Part shown: positions 63,367-64,000 of the stretch, in pieces
Layout: the number at the start of each line of letters is the position of its first letter
Position numbering within the stretch: position 1 is the first letter of the stretch
NCBI GenBank assembly: GCA_016700075.1
Contig: CP065000.1
Span: 186,001-250,000 of the forward strand
Direction of reading: 5' to 3'
DNA length: 64,000 nt
DNA from: Acidobacteriota bacterium
Lineage (GTDB): Bacteria > Acidobacteriota > Blastocatellia > Pyrinomonadales > Pyrinomonadaceae
Position numbers and translations under genes: made by a program
Notes under the pieces: model-generated
Seen by the model: the letters and a program-made list of their open reading frames with translations, nothing else
Database searches by the model: none
What the model was told of the DNA's origin: nothing

Positions 63367-63397
63367 AAACGAAAAGAGGAACCGTTGAGGTTCCTCT
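63367..63397 (-). terminator. terminator of the S41 gene
   Basis: AGAGGAACC-GTTGA-GGTTCCTCT (63375-63397), 9-bp stem, read on the minus strand and followed by TTTTCGTTT, 36 bases after the S41-family stop. It isolates that gene from the acetyltransferase. Confidence 0.85.
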
Positions 63398-63432
63398 ACA
63401 TCCAGTTTCGGCAGACCTGATTTCTTCCCGCC

Positions 63433-64000
63433 TTATGCGGCCTTAGCTTTATCGGCACCGAGCAGAATTTCAACTGCCTTCTTGAACTGCACGTCCTCGA
63501 TCTCCTTCTTTGCAGGTGACGGTGACGGCGATGGCTGCGGTGTTTCGGGAGCCGTAGGGTCGAGATTTTCTACGTCAAGCGGCGGAAGAACATCCGGACG
63601 TTTTACTTCGATTGTCGGTTTTACGCCCATCGTGGCACGCTCCTCGCCGAGGAACGGAACGCCTGTCGGCGAGGCCCACTTAGCAACCGTAAGCAAATAG
63701 CCGTCGCCGCTCTTTAGCGTGAACAGCTTTTGCTCGGTTCCGGCACCGAATGTCCGCTCTCCGATAACCTCGCCGCGTTTTAGATCAGCGACCGCAGATG
63801 CCACGACCTCGGCGGCACCGGCGGAACTGTTATCTATCAGGACCGCAAGTTCACCGGTGAATACGGCCTTCGACGGATCGGCTGAGAATGAGCTCACAAC
63901 CTTGTTATCGCGACCGATGACTCGAGCTAGTTCACCCTCACGAATAAAGAGATTCGCAACCGCTACGCCCTCTTGAAGCGTGCCGGCAGCAACGCCCCGA
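63433..64000 (-). CDS. S41 family protein, C-terminal part, catalytic residues replaced
   Basis: About 189 C-terminal residues; the frame runs off the right edge. It matches the S41 core (AGTLQEGVAVANLF, DNSSAGAAEVVASAVADL, ERTFGAGTEQ, WASPTGVPF) and ends in a Pro/Ser/Lys tail (TPQPSPSPSPAKKE). The nucleophile position of SASASE is Gly in SAGAAE and the lysine of TFGKG is Ala in TFGAG, so this part cannot form the Ser-Lys dyad. Either a pseudoprotease or a subfamily with other residues. Confidence 0.88.
   Translation of the reverse strand, partial: RGVAAGTLQEGVAVANLFIREGELARVIGRDNKVVSSFSADPSKAVFTGELAVLIDNSSAGAAEVVASAVADLKRGEVIGERTFGAGTEQKLFTLKSGDGYLLTVAKWASPTGVPFLGEERATMGVKPTIEVKRPDVLPPLDVENLDPTAPETPQPSPSPSPAKKEIEDVQFKKAVEILLGADKAKAA

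Overview
The window reads as chromosomal DNA of a Gram-negative, aerobic heterotroph. It carries LPS-export genes (LptB and a fused LptC/LptA), a TolC-type outer-membrane factor, haem-copper oxidase assembly and cytochrome c maturation genes. A VWFA protein of the acidobacterial type, tricorn and S41 proteases, FHA/Ser-Thr kinase signalling and GxxExxY/repeat debris together suggest Acidobacteriota, perhaps Blastocatellia. That placement is inferred from gene content; no marker phylogeny could be run. No tRNA, rRNA, IS element, prophage or CRISPR array was seen.

Layout. 1-2.7 kb: end of an FAD oxidoreductase, then gap-pgk with a good terminator. 2.9-7.7 kb (+): envelope genes (TolC-like, glycosyltransferase, two unknown secreted proteins, VWFA protein). 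7.7-19 kb (-): a long tightly packed run, recJ - lptC/A - lptB - rpoN - hpf - hprK - rapZ - EIIA(Man) - HPr - arginase - ddl, i.e. a sigma-54/nitrogen-PTS-like regulatory block without a sugar permease in view. 19-23 kb: uppP followed by a repeat-rich zone (26-bp inverted repeat, 21-bp minisatellite, three copies of an 18-bp motif before an unknown gene, duplicated 64-bp element beside a GxxExxY gene). 23-30 kb: RNase J, a modular di-haem peroxidase, rsmA-ribD-ftsY. 30.2-30.6 kb: hairpin-rich dispersed-type repeat. 30.6-36.8 kb (-): HD-GYP sensor and an FHA / Ser-Thr kinase / RDD / PP2C signalling cassette. 37-42.5 kb (+): MacAB-like export operon with an uncharacterised membrane protein coupled into it. 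42.5-56.2 kb: a peptide-handling island (two Dpp/Opp ATPases, tricorn, CtpA, M28, S9 and M1 peptidases). 56.2-61.9 kb: a c-di-AMP riboswitch unit, DUF420-COX III-heme O synthase, and ResB/CcsA. 61.9-64 kb: a secreted protein, an AAC(6')-like acetyltransferase and the C-terminus of an S41-family protein lacking both catalytic residues.

The most notable item is a self-contained minus-strand unit at 56.17-56.50 kb: a sigma-70-like promoter, a near-textbook ydaO/yuaA (c-di-AMP) aptamer, a possible 33-residue ORF whose start codon lies in the closing helix, and a perfect 28-nt terminator palindrome. It faces a convergent gene, so there is no conventional gene for it to control. Other leads are a RapZ with its Walker A lysine replaced by methionine, a one-domain HprK with no standard start codon at the homology boundary, a RibD whose first zinc cysteine is histidine, and an overlooked 56-residue membrane protein beside the M28 peptidase.
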